DNA of 47,095 nucleotides. It comes from Acidimicrobiia bacterium (GTDB lineage: Bacteria; Actinomycetota; Acidimicrobiia; Acidimicrobiales; SKKL01). Below are positions 33,052-41,597 of the stretch, one piece after another. Location: contig JBAYRL010000011.1 of NCBI GenBank assembly GCA_041676705.1, forward strand, positions 1 through 47,095. Reading direction: 5' to 3'. The notes below the pieces were generated by a model that was not told the origin of the DNA, did no database searches, and saw nothing but the letters and a program-made list of their open reading frames with translations. A program made the translations under genes and the position numbers. Within the stretch, counting starts at the first letter, position 1, and each line of letters opens with the position of its first letter.

Positions 33052-33846
33052 TCAGATCGCAGACGCTGTGTTTTCTAACAGGTTGTTAACAATTGTTGGG
33101 GTTAGCACACCAACCCTGGTCGGCAGAAAATAGGCTTGCGACCATACCCCAACCTGGTAGGGGTCATACAGGAATCTGCCCAGCTCGGCTTTAGTGATCG
33201 TGTTTTTAGAAGTTGCCATCCAATGCTCAACCTGTAAAGCATGCACACCGTGTGTCACAATATTGTTGTTAAGGTGTGTTATCCGTTTGCTTAGCTGTTT
33301 GGTGCTAGCAAACTCGGAATATGCTTGGATCTGGTTGATAACGCTCGGTAACACTTTAGCGGCGTTGTCACCCCAAACTTCTAAACTGGAAAGAGAACTT
33401 TCCGCAACAATCGAATCCCAAGCTTTTAACGACGTTCGGAGTTGTTGCGCTAAAAACCGGTACGCCCCATATAGTTTAGAAGGACAAAGGCCAGGTACTT
33501 GTTCCAACAAATTTGTTGTGGAAAGACCGCAACGCATCCCGTTTAGAACCGCGGTGATTTCGCTTCTGGAAGGTTCCTGGGTAGTGTTTTCCGCGATTTT
33601 TCGTAGCTGGCGAACAAAAATGGTTTCTTCGTTCGCGGTCAATGGCCAACCACGACCTTCGAAATACTGCCAAATATAGGTTCGTTGGGTGACCGTTGGG
33701 TGAACACCATCCAAAAACATGTCACCCATAACCAGCTCAGGGCGACCAAGAGCATCCAAACTAACAAAAATATTTGGGTGTTTTTTATCTGTATCCCTAT
33801 AGATTTTAGAGATCTGGGCTACAGTGGAGATACCTCCATTAGACAT
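33052..33846 (-). CDS. hypothetical protein, mostly helical
   Basis: A 264-residue soluble protein with no signal peptide or membrane helix. The start (MSNGGISTVAQISKIYRDTD) could be a DNA-binding helix-turn-helix-like segment. This is followed by SLDALGRPELVMGDMFLDG and long helical regions (RQLRKIAENT, YRFLAQQLRTSLKAWDS). No family was recognised. The ATG at 33846 is chosen over the frame start at 33909, whose extra residues look non-protein. It lies 72 bases downstream of a perfect 24-base palindrome, which could be its operator. It may share transcription with the two genes further downstream. Confidence 0.6.
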   Translation of the reverse strand: MSNGGISTVAQISKIYRDTDKKHPNIFVSLDALGRPELVMGDMFLDGVHPTVTQRTYIWQYFEGRGWPLTANEETIFVRQLRKIAENTTQEPSRSEITAVLNGMRCGLSTTNLLEQVPGLCPSKLYGAYRFLAQQLRTSLKAWDSIVAESSLSSLEVWGDNAAKVLPSVINQIQAYSEFASTKQLSKRITHLNNNIVTHGVHALQVEHWMATSKNTITKAELGRFLYDPYQVGVWSQAYFLPTRVGVLTPTIVNNLLENTASAI

Positions 33847-33917
33847 TAACAAACAAAACTTTCTACAAAATGTACGGGGGTTTTGGCCAACCCGCACCGT
33901 AACGAACACGACATGGT

Positions 33918-33941
33918 TCTAGATAAGGCCAACGATCTAGA
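33918..33941. promoter_or_regulatory. 24-base interrupted palindrome, possible operator
   Basis: The arms tctagat and atctaga are perfectly complementary around a 10-base centre. The site is upstream of the minus-strand gene at 33052-33846, beside an AT-rich stretch (acatataaaa) that could hold a -10 element. Spacing of about two helical turns between arms is typical of dimeric repressor sites. Confidence 0.4.
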
Positions 33942-34064
33942 CATATAAAACCGCTCGATGAGCAGCAAACGTTAAACGTTTTTAACGAGTTTGTGTCCCC
34001 CACAACACGGTGGGTGATGGGTTTTGTTTGTACAGTAGATTTGGTTGTAAGAACGTGTTTGGTG

Positions 34065-34550
34065 TTAAGCGCCCGTTAGATGGGCACGTACTACAGTGTC
34101 TGGAAAATGGGTAGCTAAACGGTCTGGGACACCTAACGCTAAAAGAATATCGTCAAAAACTTTCGTTGCGGTCAACTGTTCATTAGGTGCTAAATCAGGG
34201 TAGGAAACAAGCAACAATCCCATAAAAGCTTGCCTCCAAGCTTCGAGCGAAACCCGCACATCGCTAGGGCCCGCTGCGAGAGGTTTGCGGACCAACCCCA
34301 CCGAACGTATCTCAGCTAAACTATGGGCATACAAACCGCTAGTCGCTTCGGTCACAATGGGCGCTGGGAATGCTCGGGGTTCAGTACGACCGGGAATGTT
34401 CAACAAATCTAGAAGATCGCGTATATACAACGACGCAAAAAACATTTCCTCTTCGCTCAACATAAAAGCAGCGTCCAAACTACCCACAATGGTGTTTAGC
34501 CAGGTATGTCGACCAACTTCGGGGACCATGTTTGTTAGTCTCGCCCCCAC
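34065..34550 (-). CDS. hypothetical protein
   Basis: A 161-residue soluble protein, acidic to neutral and largely helical (LSEEEMFFASLYIRDLLDLLNI, VSLEAWRQAFMGLLLVSYPDL, KVFDDILLALGVPDRLA). No signal peptide or membrane helix is seen. The frame opens at a GTG at 34550; the ATG at 34529 (MVPEVGRHTW) is a shorter option. It has no recognised family. The smooth protein-like composition supports a real gene. Confidence 0.6.
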   Translation of the reverse strand: MGARLTNMVPEVGRHTWLNTIVGSLDAAFMLSEEEMFFASLYIRDLLDLLNIPGRTEPRAFPAPIVTEATSGLYAHSLAEIRSVGLVRKPLAAGPSDVRVSLEAWRQAFMGLLLVSYPDLAPNEQLTATKVFDDILLALGVPDRLATHFPDTVVRAHLTGA

Positions 34551-34660
34551 CTAAACTGACACGTCCCAACCAACCTACTAGCCGGTTCTAATAACAGGTC
34601 GCTAAGGTCCGAGGTGTTTAGATAGTTAAACTATCATGCGTTAAAGACGCTGTTTCGGAT

Positions 34661-35770
34661 GTGATATTAGCAACAACCGTCCCGCATGTAGAAGCTGGTA
34701 ACCTCTTGGCGTTAACCCCCAACCAGTGGCCCACTAACAACGAAATCGGTTTTGTGGTCACCCCTGAAATATTGGTCCTCACAGCAACAACCAACAACGG
34801 GTGGTGTGTGGTTAGCATACCAACTATGGGCCCAACCCCAGGCGGGTGTGTAACCGAACCGGAAACGGTAGGACTCACCATCCTAGAAACGATAAACGCT
34901 GCTTTGGAGGAAGGTGTCGCCCCGATTCTAGACCTGAGTGTCCCAGAACCCCCAGAAGGGCACTGGGCCGAAAGAGCTTTAGGGGCGGGGCATGGCTGTG
35001 GACGTATCAACAACGGTGACCTTTGGTGTTGGGGTTATAACAACTATTGGCAACTTGGAAACCCGCTAAACAACGCCACCACCACCCCCAAAATACAAAC
35101 AGTGAAAGTAAACCAACCAGCGCCTTTGAAAAATGTTACGGCCGGGGCGTATCACAGCTGCGCACAAGATTTTGACAACAACACCTGGTGTTGGGGTTGG
35201 AATATTCACGGACAGCTAGGTCACAACATAAACACCCAAACCTCAAACCCTAACCCTGTCCCCACCAAAGTTGTCACCAACCAAACATTCACACAAATCA
35301 GTGCCGGCTGGTTACATACCTGTGCTGTTTCCACCGATCAAGATGTGTGGTGTTGGGGACAAAACTTTCATGGGCAGCTGGGCGACACCCCCAATTTCGA
35401 AGACAGTGTAGCTAGCCAACCAACCCCAACTTTAGTGTCAGGGAACCACAAATTTCGTACGGTTTCAGTGGGTTGGGTATCAAGTTGTGGGGTAAGTACT
35501 ACCAACACTATTTGGTGTTGGGGGGCTAACAGCTACGGGCAGCTAGGTACCAACATGGCTTTAGAAACCCGAACAACAACCCCAATAAAACTGTCAAGCA
35601 CACTCACACCACAAACAGTGAAATCAGGTGCCTACTTCACATGCCAACTAAACACCAACAACCAGCTGTACTGCAACGGGCAAAACCAATACGGGCAACT
35701 AGCTAACCCAAACATTGAAACCCACACGGCCCACCCCACAGAAATACTGGTACCTACCAACCAACCCTAA
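34661..35770 (+). CDS. RCC1-repeat protein lacking the prepilin leader (possibly 5'-truncated)
   Basis: Five RCC1-type repeats are visible (WCWG three times near DLWCWG, NTWCWG, DVWCWG, then TIWCWG and YCNG), each followed by a G-QLG/QLA motif. The part before them (residues 1-110) resembles the middle of the pilin domain of the paralogues, including GWCVV...GGCVT and LETINAAL. The frame is open back to 34622 with ...KDAVSDVILATT, which recalls the VREAQALLA helix. No prepilin site lies upstream in any frame before a stop. So the copy either lost its leader and two blades, or starts from another signal. Without a leader it would stay in the cytoplasm. It is called CDS but may be a decaying gene. 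Confidence 0.65.
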   Translation: MILATTVPHVEAGNLLALTPNQWPTNNEIGFVVTPEILVLTATTNNGWCVVSIPTMGPTPGGCVTEPETVGLTILETINAALEEGVAPILDLSVPEPPEGHWAERALGAGHGCGRINNGDLWCWGYNNYWQLGNPLNNATTTPKIQTVKVNQPAPLKNVTAGAYHSCAQDFDNNTWCWGWNIHGQLGHNINTQTSNPNPVPTKVVTNQTFTQISAGWLHTCAVSTDQDVWCWGQNFHGQLGDTPNFEDSVASQPTPTLVSGNHKFRTVSVGWVSSCGVSTTNTIWCWGANSYGQLGTNMALETRTTTPIKLSSTLTPQTVKSGAYFTCQLNTNNQLYCNGQNQYGQLANPNIETHTAHPTEILVPTNQP

Positions 35771-35832
35771 AACCGTTACAGTTAGTGGGCACCTAGTGTT
35801 GAACTGTTTGGAAACACTGCACAGTTAAGGCT

Positions 35833-36753
35833 ATGCAAACCCCAACACCCCACCCACAATCGACAAGCCTGGTTGATTACACGACTGTGCTAGATAACAA
35901 AACATGGGAACAAATAAAAAACACGGCAGCTTTTCTTCCCAGCACAGCATTGATCGTTATCGAAGGTCACGACCCTAACCTAAACCAGTGGGTAGCCAAC
36001 CAGTTAGCGCACAACAGCCCTGAGGGGGTCTACAGCTATCATCAACCCACCGACACCAGATGGAAGGTTGAAGAGCTCAACACAATCCTAGAAACCACCA
36101 CAAAATATGTGAACACCCAACACCAAATCGTGGTAGTCGCCAACCCGGAACGTACCGAACCAAGAACCCTAGACAGGTTTTTGAAACAACTCGAACAGCC
36201 ACTAACACCAGCGACCTACATTTTTACAACCACCGACCGTGCTCTTCTCCCACCAGCGTTACAAAGCCGTGCCGGGAACACGGTTACAGTCACAACACAA
36301 GATGTGTCCAACTGGCTTGGAAACCTTTTGGGGACCGCCAACCCTATCTTAGACCCACACCAGATACAGACTGTAACCAGGTTTTGGGGTTCGCTGGTAT
36401 CCGTGTTTCTTGAGTCTGACAACCTCGACGAACTGGCACGGTTAACAACCGAGTTGGTTGAGTTATTTCCTACCAGCACCCCAGCAGCCCACACCGAAGC
36501 TACAGTTGCGTTGTTCAACCAGTTAGCGACCCTCACCAACCTTCCCACAATCGAAATAGCTTTGGCATGGTTTAAACACATCGAAAACGAAGCGGTGTTA
36601 TCGTTTAGCGAAAAGTTAAACCCTGAAATTCATCTGTGGGCCACCAACACGTTACAAACAGTTAACACAAGCCGGGTTGGGATGTCACGGTACCTTCCAA
36701 TAGCCACAGTTGTGTTAGACACTTACATCAAAACCGTTCGAAACCTGAAATAA
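35833..36753 (+). CDS. holB: DNA polymerase III delta' subunit (clamp-loader)-like
   Basis: Delta' is a non-ATPase wrench of the clamp loader that opens the beta ring. The middle of the protein shows the AAA+ arrangement without Walker A: VVVANPERTEPRTLDRFLKQLEQPLTPATYIFTTTDRALLPPALQSRAGNTVTV. The family form is IxxAERMNxxAANALLKxLEEPP, then a SRCxxxxF-like sensor segment. No P-loop and no zinc-site cysteine set are seen, as in delta' divergent forms. The protein is 306 residues, somewhat short. Together with the dnaN fragment it gives two replisome parts in the window. It is not beside tmk, its common partner. Confidence 0.75.
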   Translation: MQTPTPHPQSTSLVDYTTVLDNKTWEQIKNTAAFLPSTALIVIEGHDPNLNQWVANQLAHNSPEGVYSYHQPTDTRWKVEELNTILETTTKYVNTQHQIVVVANPERTEPRTLDRFLKQLEQPLTPATYIFTTTDRALLPPALQSRAGNTVTVTTQDVSNWLGNLLGTANPILDPHQIQTVTRFWGSLVSVFLESDNLDELARLTTELVELFPTSTPAAHTEATVALFNQLATLTNLPTIEIALAWFKHIENEAVLSFSEKLNPEIHLWATNTLQTVNTSRVGMSRYLPIATVVLDTYIKTVRNLK

Positions 36754-36815
36754 AAGTTTCACAGCGACCTCCCTAATATGTGCCAACACCGGTGGCTTGT
36801 TTGGTGGTTGTTGGT

Positions 36816-37433
36816 TTATGACTGTTGTTCATAATGTTTTTGCGCTGCGCTACGCACATATTGTTCTAACGACAACCAGTTAGTGACACGATCCCCGTCT
36901 AAATGCTGGTTGTAAGGCTGGTCAAACACGACAGCGTTAATCCCACTAGCACGAAGGTTAGTTATGTTATGTGGTGCGTCATCCACATAGAGATGCCCAC
37001 CCACATCAGGTTTTTCGGCTACGAAACACAAATCACGATAGGGAACCATTGGACGTCCCCCAACATCTTGTTGCAACCATCCTACGGTGTCTGAAACGAC
37101 TTGGGCATGAGACCCTTTGATTAACAGCCGGTGGGTGACAACCCGAATCCAAATATCGTCATCAGAAAGTCTCCACAACACCTCGGACACGTTCTCGATA
37201 GGTTCCATCGAAGCAAACATGCCTTCTTCCACAGCACGCGCATGTAACTCTAAATATTCGTCCCGACCCGAGATAGGCCACCCTGACAACGCGAAATCCC
37301 AGTTAGTTGCTTCTGGTAGCTGTGCCGGATCCAAATTTTTGTAGCGGGCTACATAACCACGAAACGCTTCATGGTACTTACCAACAACACCATCAAGATC
37401 TACACAAAAAACAAATGGAGAGTTGTTATCCAT
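36816..37433 (-). CDS. HAD-superfamily 5'-nucleotidase (NT5C-type)
   Basis: This phosphatase probably dephosphorylates nucleotides. HAD motif I is FCVDLDGVVG (residues 8-17), with the two catalytic Asp. A cap region follows (EATNWDFALSGWPI, LHARAVEEGMFASMEP). Motif II is IRVVTHR, and motifs III/IV are in FVAEKPDVGGHLYVDDAPHNITNL. The pattern fits the cytosolic 5'(3')-deoxyribonucleotidase group. The ATG at 37433 is preferred to the frame start at 37475. It could control dNTP pools alongside nrdJ, but that link is only by function. Confidence 0.82.
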   Translation of the reverse strand: MDNNSPFVFCVDLDGVVGKYHEAFRGYVARYKNLDPAQLPEATNWDFALSGWPISGRDEYLELHARAVEEGMFASMEPIENVSEVLWRLSDDDIWIRVVTHRLLIKGSHAQVVSDTVGWLQQDVGGRPMVPYRDLCFVAEKPDVGGHLYVDDAPHNITNLRASGINAVVFDQPYNQHLDGDRVTNWLSLEQYVRSAAQKHYEQQS

Positions 37434-37576
37434 ACCACCAATGTGCCCACCCCAACCACAAACGCAAACAAACACCTGCTAAACCACCAAAACGTGACAA
37501 CTCCCACCACCGTCTTGTAAATACTGTTGGGGGATACTTGATTGCTTGGTGGTGTTATTACCAAACGGTGCCCGAT

Positions 37577-37876
37577 ATGGAAACACCTCTAGGACAACCG
37601 TTCAACACTTTCACAGATGCGCTTACCAGCATTGTTAACAGTTTTGGTGTGGCCCCCATTGAACAACGAGACCTCACCGAACAAACACTTAACACAATAT
37701 TTGACCGGCTTGGTATCACAGCAACTCTGACAAGTTTCCAATGGGGGACACTGACAATCACCACCCCAACACAACAACACGCTGCTCTGCTGGTGTTACA
37801 TTCCGATGAGCTTTTATATGAACTGCAACAACACAGCACCAACCAGGTAAAACACCTTAAAGTACGGGTCCGTTAA
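37577..37876 (+). CDS. small DciA/DUF721-like protein
   Basis: About 99 residues. The opening METPLGQPFNTFTDALTSIVNSFG resembles the DUF721 start (PL-x-x-L...). After a Trp (FQWGTLTITTPTQQHAALL) comes the domain's core: a short strand, then a helix LLVLHSDELLYELQQH, then a V-K-LKVRVR strand. DciA proteins load or regulate the replicative helicase DnaB in many bacteria lacking DnaC. Here dnaB lies about 0.86 kb further on. The similarity is by pattern only, and the start is uncertain (GTG at 37568 also possible), so the assignment is tentative. Confidence 0.5.
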   Translation: METPLGQPFNTFTDALTSIVNSFGVAPIEQRDLTEQTLNTIFDRLGITATLTSFQWGTLTITTPTQQHAALLVLHSDELLYELQQHSTNQVKHLKVRVR

Positions 37877-38040
37877 CCACATTAGAATCCAGGTTCGTGC
37901 CGTAACAATATTGGCTGGTCATTTGTGGTAACGCTACGTTCAACATAGCTGCAAAACAAGTTGGTTTAGTCGGCGCCGCTTTAAAAGTTATGGGAGTTAT
38001 CCAACCTTTGGGTAACCCGTAGCGAAACGAAAGCAGTGTA

Positions 38041-38556
38041 ATGACTGAAAGCTACCGTAGCGCTGACCACACAACTACGTGGCAGCTTGGCGAACGACAC
38101 AAAATTTCCCGCACGCTTTATGTGAGGTTAACTAAAGAAACCAAATCAGGTTTGTACAGGTTAACAGCGGAACGTCAAAAACGAAAAGAACTTGTGGCTC
38201 GTAGCGACACGATTTTACCGGACAGGCTGTATGAACAGCTGTCGCGGTCGTGGTTAGAAGGAAGAGCCCGAGTTCCCTACACACGGATAAAAACGTTGTC
38301 CTTCAGGGTGCGTTACATGGGGTCAGATCAATGGCGGATACATGCTGTTGGTGTGCCCAACCATGAACCTGCTAGTTCGATACCAGTAGCAGCAGCTAAC
38401 AAGGATAACACGAACACCGGATATCTTGTAGGTAACGATCCTGCACAATGGGCAACTATTTTGGATGCGTTGTGGGTTTTAGCCCAACTAGAAATCGGTA
38501 AAGAACCTAGAACAGTCCGCAAAATGGAAATCCTGCTAAAAGCAGTAACAAACTAA
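38041..38556 (+). CDS. basic hypothetical protein
   Basis: A 171-residue protein rich in Arg and Lys (RTLYVRLTKETKSGLYRLTAERQKRKEL, RSWLEGRARVPYTRIKTLSFRVRYM). No signal peptide or membrane helix; it may bind nucleic acid. The last part (PAQWATILDALWVLAQLEIG) is helical. No family was recognised. The start follows aacgaaagcagtgtaATG, with a weak site. A strong two-way terminator separates it from dnaB. Confidence 0.65.
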   Translation: MTESYRSADHTTTWQLGERHKISRTLYVRLTKETKSGLYRLTAERQKRKELVARSDTILPDRLYEQLSRSWLEGRARVPYTRIKTLSFRVRYMGSDQWRIHAVGVPNHEPASSIPVAAANKDNTNTGYLVGNDPAQWATILDALWVLAQLEIGKEPRTVRKMEILLKAVTN

Positions 38557-38581
38557 CTTTCACGAAACATATTTTTCTTCT

Positions 38582-38646
38582 CCCAAAACCACCCTTGACC
38601 GTATCTTTTGTATAAAAAGACCGGTTTTGTAGGGGGTGGTTTTGGG
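38582..38646. terminator. bidirectional terminator between the basic protein gene and dnaB
   Basis: A 13-bp perfect outer stem (cccaaaaccaccc / gggtggttttggg) encloses an inner tctttt / aaaaga stem. It sits in the gap between convergent genes. Confidence 0.75.
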
Positions 38647-38732
38647 CAACATACAACACACCACATTCTCTTGGCGGACGCTAACCCAGCTGACAGCCAC
38701 CCACAACCACTTAAAACAAGTTCGGTTCGTGT

Positions 38733-40112
38733 TTAGAACACCGGAGCTAAAGATCTAGCACTGTGGGTACGCGCAACACTTCGAGCTTGGGCTATCTGAG
38801 GGGACACATCACAAAAACTGGTGGTACCCCCATCCCAATCCAAATGTACAGTGCCAGTAGGACCAGACCGCTGTTTCGCGACAATAAGCTCAGCGGCTCG
38901 TTCATCTGCTGAAGGGTCATACACAACAGGACGGTAAGCAAACAAAACGGTAGAAGCGTCTTGTTCTAAGGCCCCTGAGTCTCGCAGATCGCTAAGTTGG
39001 GGACGTTTATCGTTTCGTTGTTCCAAACCACGAGAAAGTTGTGATAACGCAACCACAGGGATATCAAGTTCGCTAGCTAAACGTTTAAACCCTCTAGAAA
39101 TAGTGGAAACTTCTTCGTTACGGTTCGCGCCGGACCATCTACGTTCCCCTTCCATTAACTGGATGTAATCTACCACCAACCCACCCAGCTCTCTTCGCCG
39201 CGCTAAACGTCTTATAGCAGCCCTAACCCCACTGATTGATGCTGGAGGGTTGTCGTCAATCATCAAAGACAACCCAGACAAACGTTCAACAGCTAACTGT
39301 AAATCCCGATCTATCCCAGCGGGGAGCACCCCAGACCGTAAAGAAGCTAAATCGTATTGCACTTCAGCGCTGATCAGTCGCGACATGAGTTCATTCGTAC
39401 TCATTTCGTAAGACAAAAAGGGTATTGTTTTTCCTGAATGTATTGCCATAGCTTTAGCGATCTGTAACGCAATCGCAGATTTACCCATACCAGGACGCCC
39501 AGCGATCAAAACAAGCTGTCCGCTTTGAAAACCAGCGGTAATACGATCCAAATCTTCAAACCCGGTTGAAACCCCCACAAGTTTAGAGTTTCTCATAGCG
39601 GTAAGTTCTAACAAAGCCGCAGGTGCCGCTTCTGCTATCGATACCATTGAGGACCCCGAACGGGTTTCCCCAACCGCAAAAACAGCGGTCTCAGCTTGTT
39701 CTAAAACCGTGTCGGCTTCAGCGTCAACCGCTAGCGCAGCTCGTGCGACTTGTTGACCAACAACAATAAGTTCTCGAAGTTTTGCTTTGTCAGCTACAAG
39801 CTGGGCGTGCGCTGCGACATCTTCTACATATACAGCGTTTTCGACAAGGCTTTCCAAAAACTCTGGGCCCCCAGATTTTTTAAGCAGCCGGGCTTTACGA
39901 AGCTGATCAGCGACCATAATTTGGTTTACTGGAAGGTCTTGTGCTTCACATTCTAAGACCGCTAAATAAATGTTTTGGTGGGCCCGCACCGAAAACACTT
40001 CCGGGGTTAACACATCCAAAACTTCATCTAAAGCATCGGGGGCGGTTAATACAGCAGCCAACACAGCCCGTTCAGCATCAACATCAGCTGGTATGTAACG
40101 TTCATCACCCAT
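38733..40112 (-). CDS. dnaB: replicative DNA helicase DnaB
   Basis: The hexameric helicase unwinds the replication fork. An N-terminal domain (YIPADVDAERAVLAAVL... LRKARLLKKSGG) binds primase. A RecA-like ATPase has Walker A IAGRPGMGKSAIALQIA near residue 200, Walker B LGGLVVDYIQLM near 310, the arginine-finger region SDLRDSGALEQDASTVLF, and an intact SQLSRGLEQR. The length of 459 residues is normal and no intein is present. The ATG at 40112 overlaps the stop of the prepilin peptidase by one base (TGATG on the coding strand), so the two are probably translationally coupled. Several unlike-family residues precede 40112 in the same frame, ruling out the longer start. Confidence 0.94.
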   Translation of the reverse strand: MGDERYIPADVDAERAVLAAVLTAPDALDEVLDVLTPEVFSVRAHQNIYLAVLECEAQDLPVNQIMVADQLRKARLLKKSGGPEFLESLVENAVYVEDVAAHAQLVADKAKLRELIVVGQQVARAALAVDAEADTVLEQAETAVFAVGETRSGSSMVSIAEAAPAALLELTAMRNSKLVGVSTGFEDLDRITAGFQSGQLVLIAGRPGMGKSAIALQIAKAMAIHSGKTIPFLSYEMSTNELMSRLISAEVQYDLASLRSGVLPAGIDRDLQLAVERLSGLSLMIDDNPPASISGVRAAIRRLARRRELGGLVVDYIQLMEGERRWSGANRNEEVSTISRGFKRLASELDIPVVALSQLSRGLEQRNDKRPQLSDLRDSGALEQDASTVLFAYRPVVYDPSADERAAELIVAKQRSGPTGTVHLDWDGGTTSFCDVSPQIAQARSVARTHSARSLAPVF

Positions 40113-41443
40113 CAGAGACCGCCCGTAACGTTCCCTAGTATCCCAGAAACAGAAACCAAAGCAGCTAGAGGCCATCCCAACACTAAATAAGGCACGAAAG
40201 CAAACGGAGTGTTACGAGCTACCCGACCCATCAACACCAGCGGTACTCGCCAGAGGGAAGCGGTCATCGCCGCGGCGAACAAAACAAGAACTGAAATCAT
40301 AGGGTCGTTAAACACGATCGCTGGTATCGGCGCACAAAAAGCGATAACGATAGGATCACCAGCACCAACGGTTTCTACACCTAAAACCAGTTCCCCAAGT
40401 TTCCCTGCGACCCACAAGAACCCGGCGACACCCAATGCTACTAGCACACTAAACATAACCTCTATGGTTTGGTTTGCTACCACCCCGGCAATACCTGCCA
40501 CGACAAGGGGTAGCCCGACAAACATCAACAGCGGCATATCTACCAGCAGCGTGTCATGATCGACAAACGCTAATGTTAAACCAATACCGGTAAGAGCTGC
40601 TAAAACCAGCACACTTACCCAACCAAACCAGCCGTCTCCCACCACAAAACCAGCAAACCCCATAAACAAGGTACCTACCAATACCCCCAACGCAACACGT
40701 CCACGACTGTATTTAACATGGCGTTGCAACGGGCTGGTTTCGTTTCCTGTTTCCGTTGGGGGGCACGCACCACCATAAACGTTACGTGCTGAAGCGACCA
40801 TGTTCAAAGCATCCACAGCTGCTTCTATATCATGTTCAAAACTATCTGGGTCAGGTTCGTTTTTGAGAGGAACGACGAAACCTAACACCGTCGCGACTGT
40901 TGCGACCCCCACACCTAAATATAGGAACCCGAACCCTATTAGCCCTAACAAAAGCAGCAGCCCTACAGTGAGTGACACAGCAACAACATGGGAACGGCCA
41001 ACAACTATAGGGTGGTCTTCTACACCCAACCCGTCGCCTGACACATCTATCTCTTCAGAGCTAGAGGGGCTGTCTAGTGTGGTGGGCAACTCCGTATTTT
41101 GAGGTTCTACCCCCAACACCGTCCTTGTGGTAGCCGTCTCTTCTGTTGCGTTATCAGAACCTTCTGCAGGTTCTAGAGCGGTATCACCAAAGGTTGGCAG
41201 GTCACCTAAATCTTGAAGAATTTCCCGGTATTTAGGGGAAACTACAGCGTCAGAGGAAAGTTTGTTTATATAAGGTTTGGGGTTGTTGTGTTCAACTAGC
41301 TGACGGATCAGAGCTTCTTCAACTTTAGGTTCGTAATACAAATATTGGGCTTTGGTCCGCGCAGGCGCGATTTTGGCAGCTAAAAAACCGGTAGCGGCAC
41401 CAATCAAAGGGGCTACTACCGGCAACAAGGTAGAAGAAAACAT
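40112..41443 (-). CDS. A24-family prepilin peptidase with a long inserted linker
   Basis: This aspartyl protease removes leaders from type IV prepilins. The catalytic Asp pair lies in FVDHDTLLVDMP near residue 295 and VGAGDP near 365, each beside membrane helices. The first Asp segment matches the family D-x-D-x-x-x-x-P. The second has GAGDP in place of the usual GxGDxK. The N-terminal membrane helix (LLPVVAPLIGAATGFLAAKI) is followed by a 100-residue charged/Ser-Thr-Glu-rich stretch instead of the PilD zinc/methylase domain. At least eight membrane helices follow. It is cotranscribed with dnaB, and its substrates are likely the prepilins at 16028, 27341, 29597 and 45802. Confidence 0.75.
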   Translation of the reverse strand: MFSSTLLPVVAPLIGAATGFLAAKIAPARTKAQYLYYEPKVEEALIRQLVEHNNPKPYINKLSSDAVVSPKYREILQDLGDLPTFGDTALEPAEGSDNATEETATTRTVLGVEPQNTELPTTLDSPSSSEEIDVSGDGLGVEDHPIVVGRSHVVAVSLTVGLLLLLGLIGFGFLYLGVGVATVATVLGFVVPLKNEPDPDSFEHDIEAAVDALNMVASARNVYGGACPPTETGNETSPLQRHVKYSRGRVALGVLVGTLFMGFAGFVVGDGWFGWVSVLVLAALTGIGLTLAFVDHDTLLVDMPLLMFVGLPLVVAGIAGVVANQTIEVMFSVLVALGVAGFLWVAGKLGELVLGVETVGAGDPIVIAFCAPIPAIVFNDPMISVLVLFAAAMTASLWRVPLVLMGRVARNTPFAFVPYLVLGWPLAALVSVSGILGNVTGGL

Positions 41444-41496
41444 AGCTAGTAACGTGCTTGGAACACAGGTTTTGGCAACCCAGCACAAACCGGGTC

Positions 41497-41543
41497 AGAA
41501 AACAAAAACGTGGCACGAACCTAGAAAGATTCTGTGCCACGTT
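41497..41543 (-). terminator. Rho-independent terminator after the sigma factor gene
   Basis: A perfect 10-bp stem (aacgtggcac / gtgccacgtt, 41507-41543) has a 17-base loop. On the minus strand it is followed by tttttgttttc. It lies 55 bases after the stop of the gene at 41598 and separates it from the prepilin peptidase-dnaB unit. Confidence 0.88.
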
Positions 41544-41597
41544 GAACTGCAACATTTTATTGAGCCACACCAACCAACCAGTGTGTGAGTAGTGGTT

